Origin: a bacterium
GTDB taxonomy: Bacteria > Desulfobacterota > Deferrisomatia > Deferrisomatales > BM512
Direction: 5' to 3'
DNA length: 64,000 nt
Assembly: GCA_004322275.1 (NCBI GenBank)
Contig: SCTA01000035.1
Location: 1-64,000 of the forward strand
In this document: positions 63,727 through 64,000 of the stretch, piece after piece
How the letters are laid out: every line of letters starts with the position of its first letter
Position numbering within the stretch: position 1 is the first letter of the stretch
Translations under genes and position numbers: made by a program
Notes under the pieces: generated by a model
The model's database searches: none
What the model was told of the DNA's origin: nothing
Seen by the model: only the letters and a program-made list of their open reading frames with translations

Positions 63727-64000
63727 GTGCTCTTTCGCCGCGTCCTGAAATATTTCAAGCCCCACAAGTGGGCGATCATCCTCGCGATGCTCTGCACCGT
63801 GCTGGTCGGCCTTGTCTCCGCCGCGATGGCGAAGGTCGTCAAGCCGGTCATCGACGACGTTTTCATTAACCACGACGGCGAGATGCTGAAAATTCTGCCC
63901 TTCGTGGTCATCGGGCTCTTTATTCTGAAGGGGCTCGGCCGCTTCGGGCAGCAGGCGCTGATGGTAAAGGTCGGGGAGGTCTCCATCATGGAGATGAGAA
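63727..64000 (+). CDS. msbA: Lipid A export ABC transporter MsbA, partial
   Basis: The window ends 91 codons into this gene. The visible N-terminus (LFRRVLKYFKPHKWAIILA, then hydrophobic segments and VVKPVIDDVF) is typical of MsbA/ABCB-type half transporters, whose membrane domain comes first. It follows lpxB with no spacer at a GTG start, matching a lipid A flippase at the end of the lipid A operon. The ATPase domain is outside the window, so the call rests on N-terminal resemblance and context. Confidence 0.8.
   Translation, partial: MLFRRVLKYFKPHKWAIILAMLCTVLVGLVSAAMAKVVKPVIDDVFINHDGEMLKILPFVVIGLFILKGLGRFGQQALMVKVGEVSIMEMR

Overview
The window is a stretch of GC-rich, densely packed bacterial chromosome. 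It most likely comes from a Desulfuromonas/Geobacter-like member of the Deltaproteobacteria (Desulfobacterota), judged from family recognition and gene order only. Signs of a didermic LPS-making cell are complete KDO (kdsB, kdsA, kdsD, kdsC), LPS transport (lptC, lptA, lptB), lipid A (lpxD, fabZ, lpxA, lpxI, lpxB), Lol and Bam genes. LpxI in place of LpxH, HPr kinase with a mannose-type PTS next to rpoN, and 6S RNA between zapA and rny all fit that group. No rRNA, CRISPR array, integrase or transposase gene was seen.

Layout. 1-2.6 kb: a repeat-like leader, a tiny SEC-C zinc-motif protein, a REC-PAS histidine kinase, a lytic transglycosylase and tRNA-Gly(GCC). 2.7-4.1 kb (minus): bactofilin and an M23 peptidase, a cell-shape pair. 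4.3-5.2 kb: two tandem PilZ-like proteins. 5.25-20.6 kb: a long plus-strand run with stop/start overlaps: kdsB, pyrG, kdsA, kdsD, kdsC, lptC, lptA, lptB, rpoN, hpf, ptsN, hprK, rapZ, EIIA-EIIB-EIIC-EIID, ptsH, ptsI. It joins LPS supply, sigma-54, ribosome hibernation and a full PTS cascade. 20.7-28.7 kb: metK, icd, a thioredoxin-fold protein, a CAAX protease, a HEAT membrane protein, a flavoprotein, truD and PspC.

28.7-31.8 kb is the clear accessory island: visibly AT-richer and unlike its neighbours in codon use. It encodes a ribbon-helix-helix regulator, an N6-adenine DNA methyltransferase and a convergent PLD-family nuclease, and it reads as a restriction-modification system. An inverted repeat around the promoter -10 and ribosome binding site suggests autoregulation by the small regulator.

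31.8-49.2 kb: ftsH (minus); alaC, hom, apgM, ybgC and two small proteins; a REC-GGDEF diguanylate cyclase; a thioredoxin-fold/repeat protein without active-site cysteines; hemY-fixC-fixX-hemB; small proteins; polA. Two related miniature repeat elements with inverted ends lie at about 39.95-40.19 and 44.96-45.10 kb. 49.2-64 kb: zapB-like, zapA, 6S RNA, rny, ymdB, lysS, then the envelope operon lolC, a cyclic-nucleotide-binding protein, lolD, bamA, skp, lpxD, fabZ, lpxA, lpxI, lpxB and the start of msbA, cut by the window end.

Non-ATG starts (GTG, TTG and possibly one CTG) at 4-nt stop/start overlaps are common. Starts were chosen by Shine-Dalgarno match, overlap geometry and family N-termini. 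All functions are inferred from sequence; nothing here was searched against a database.
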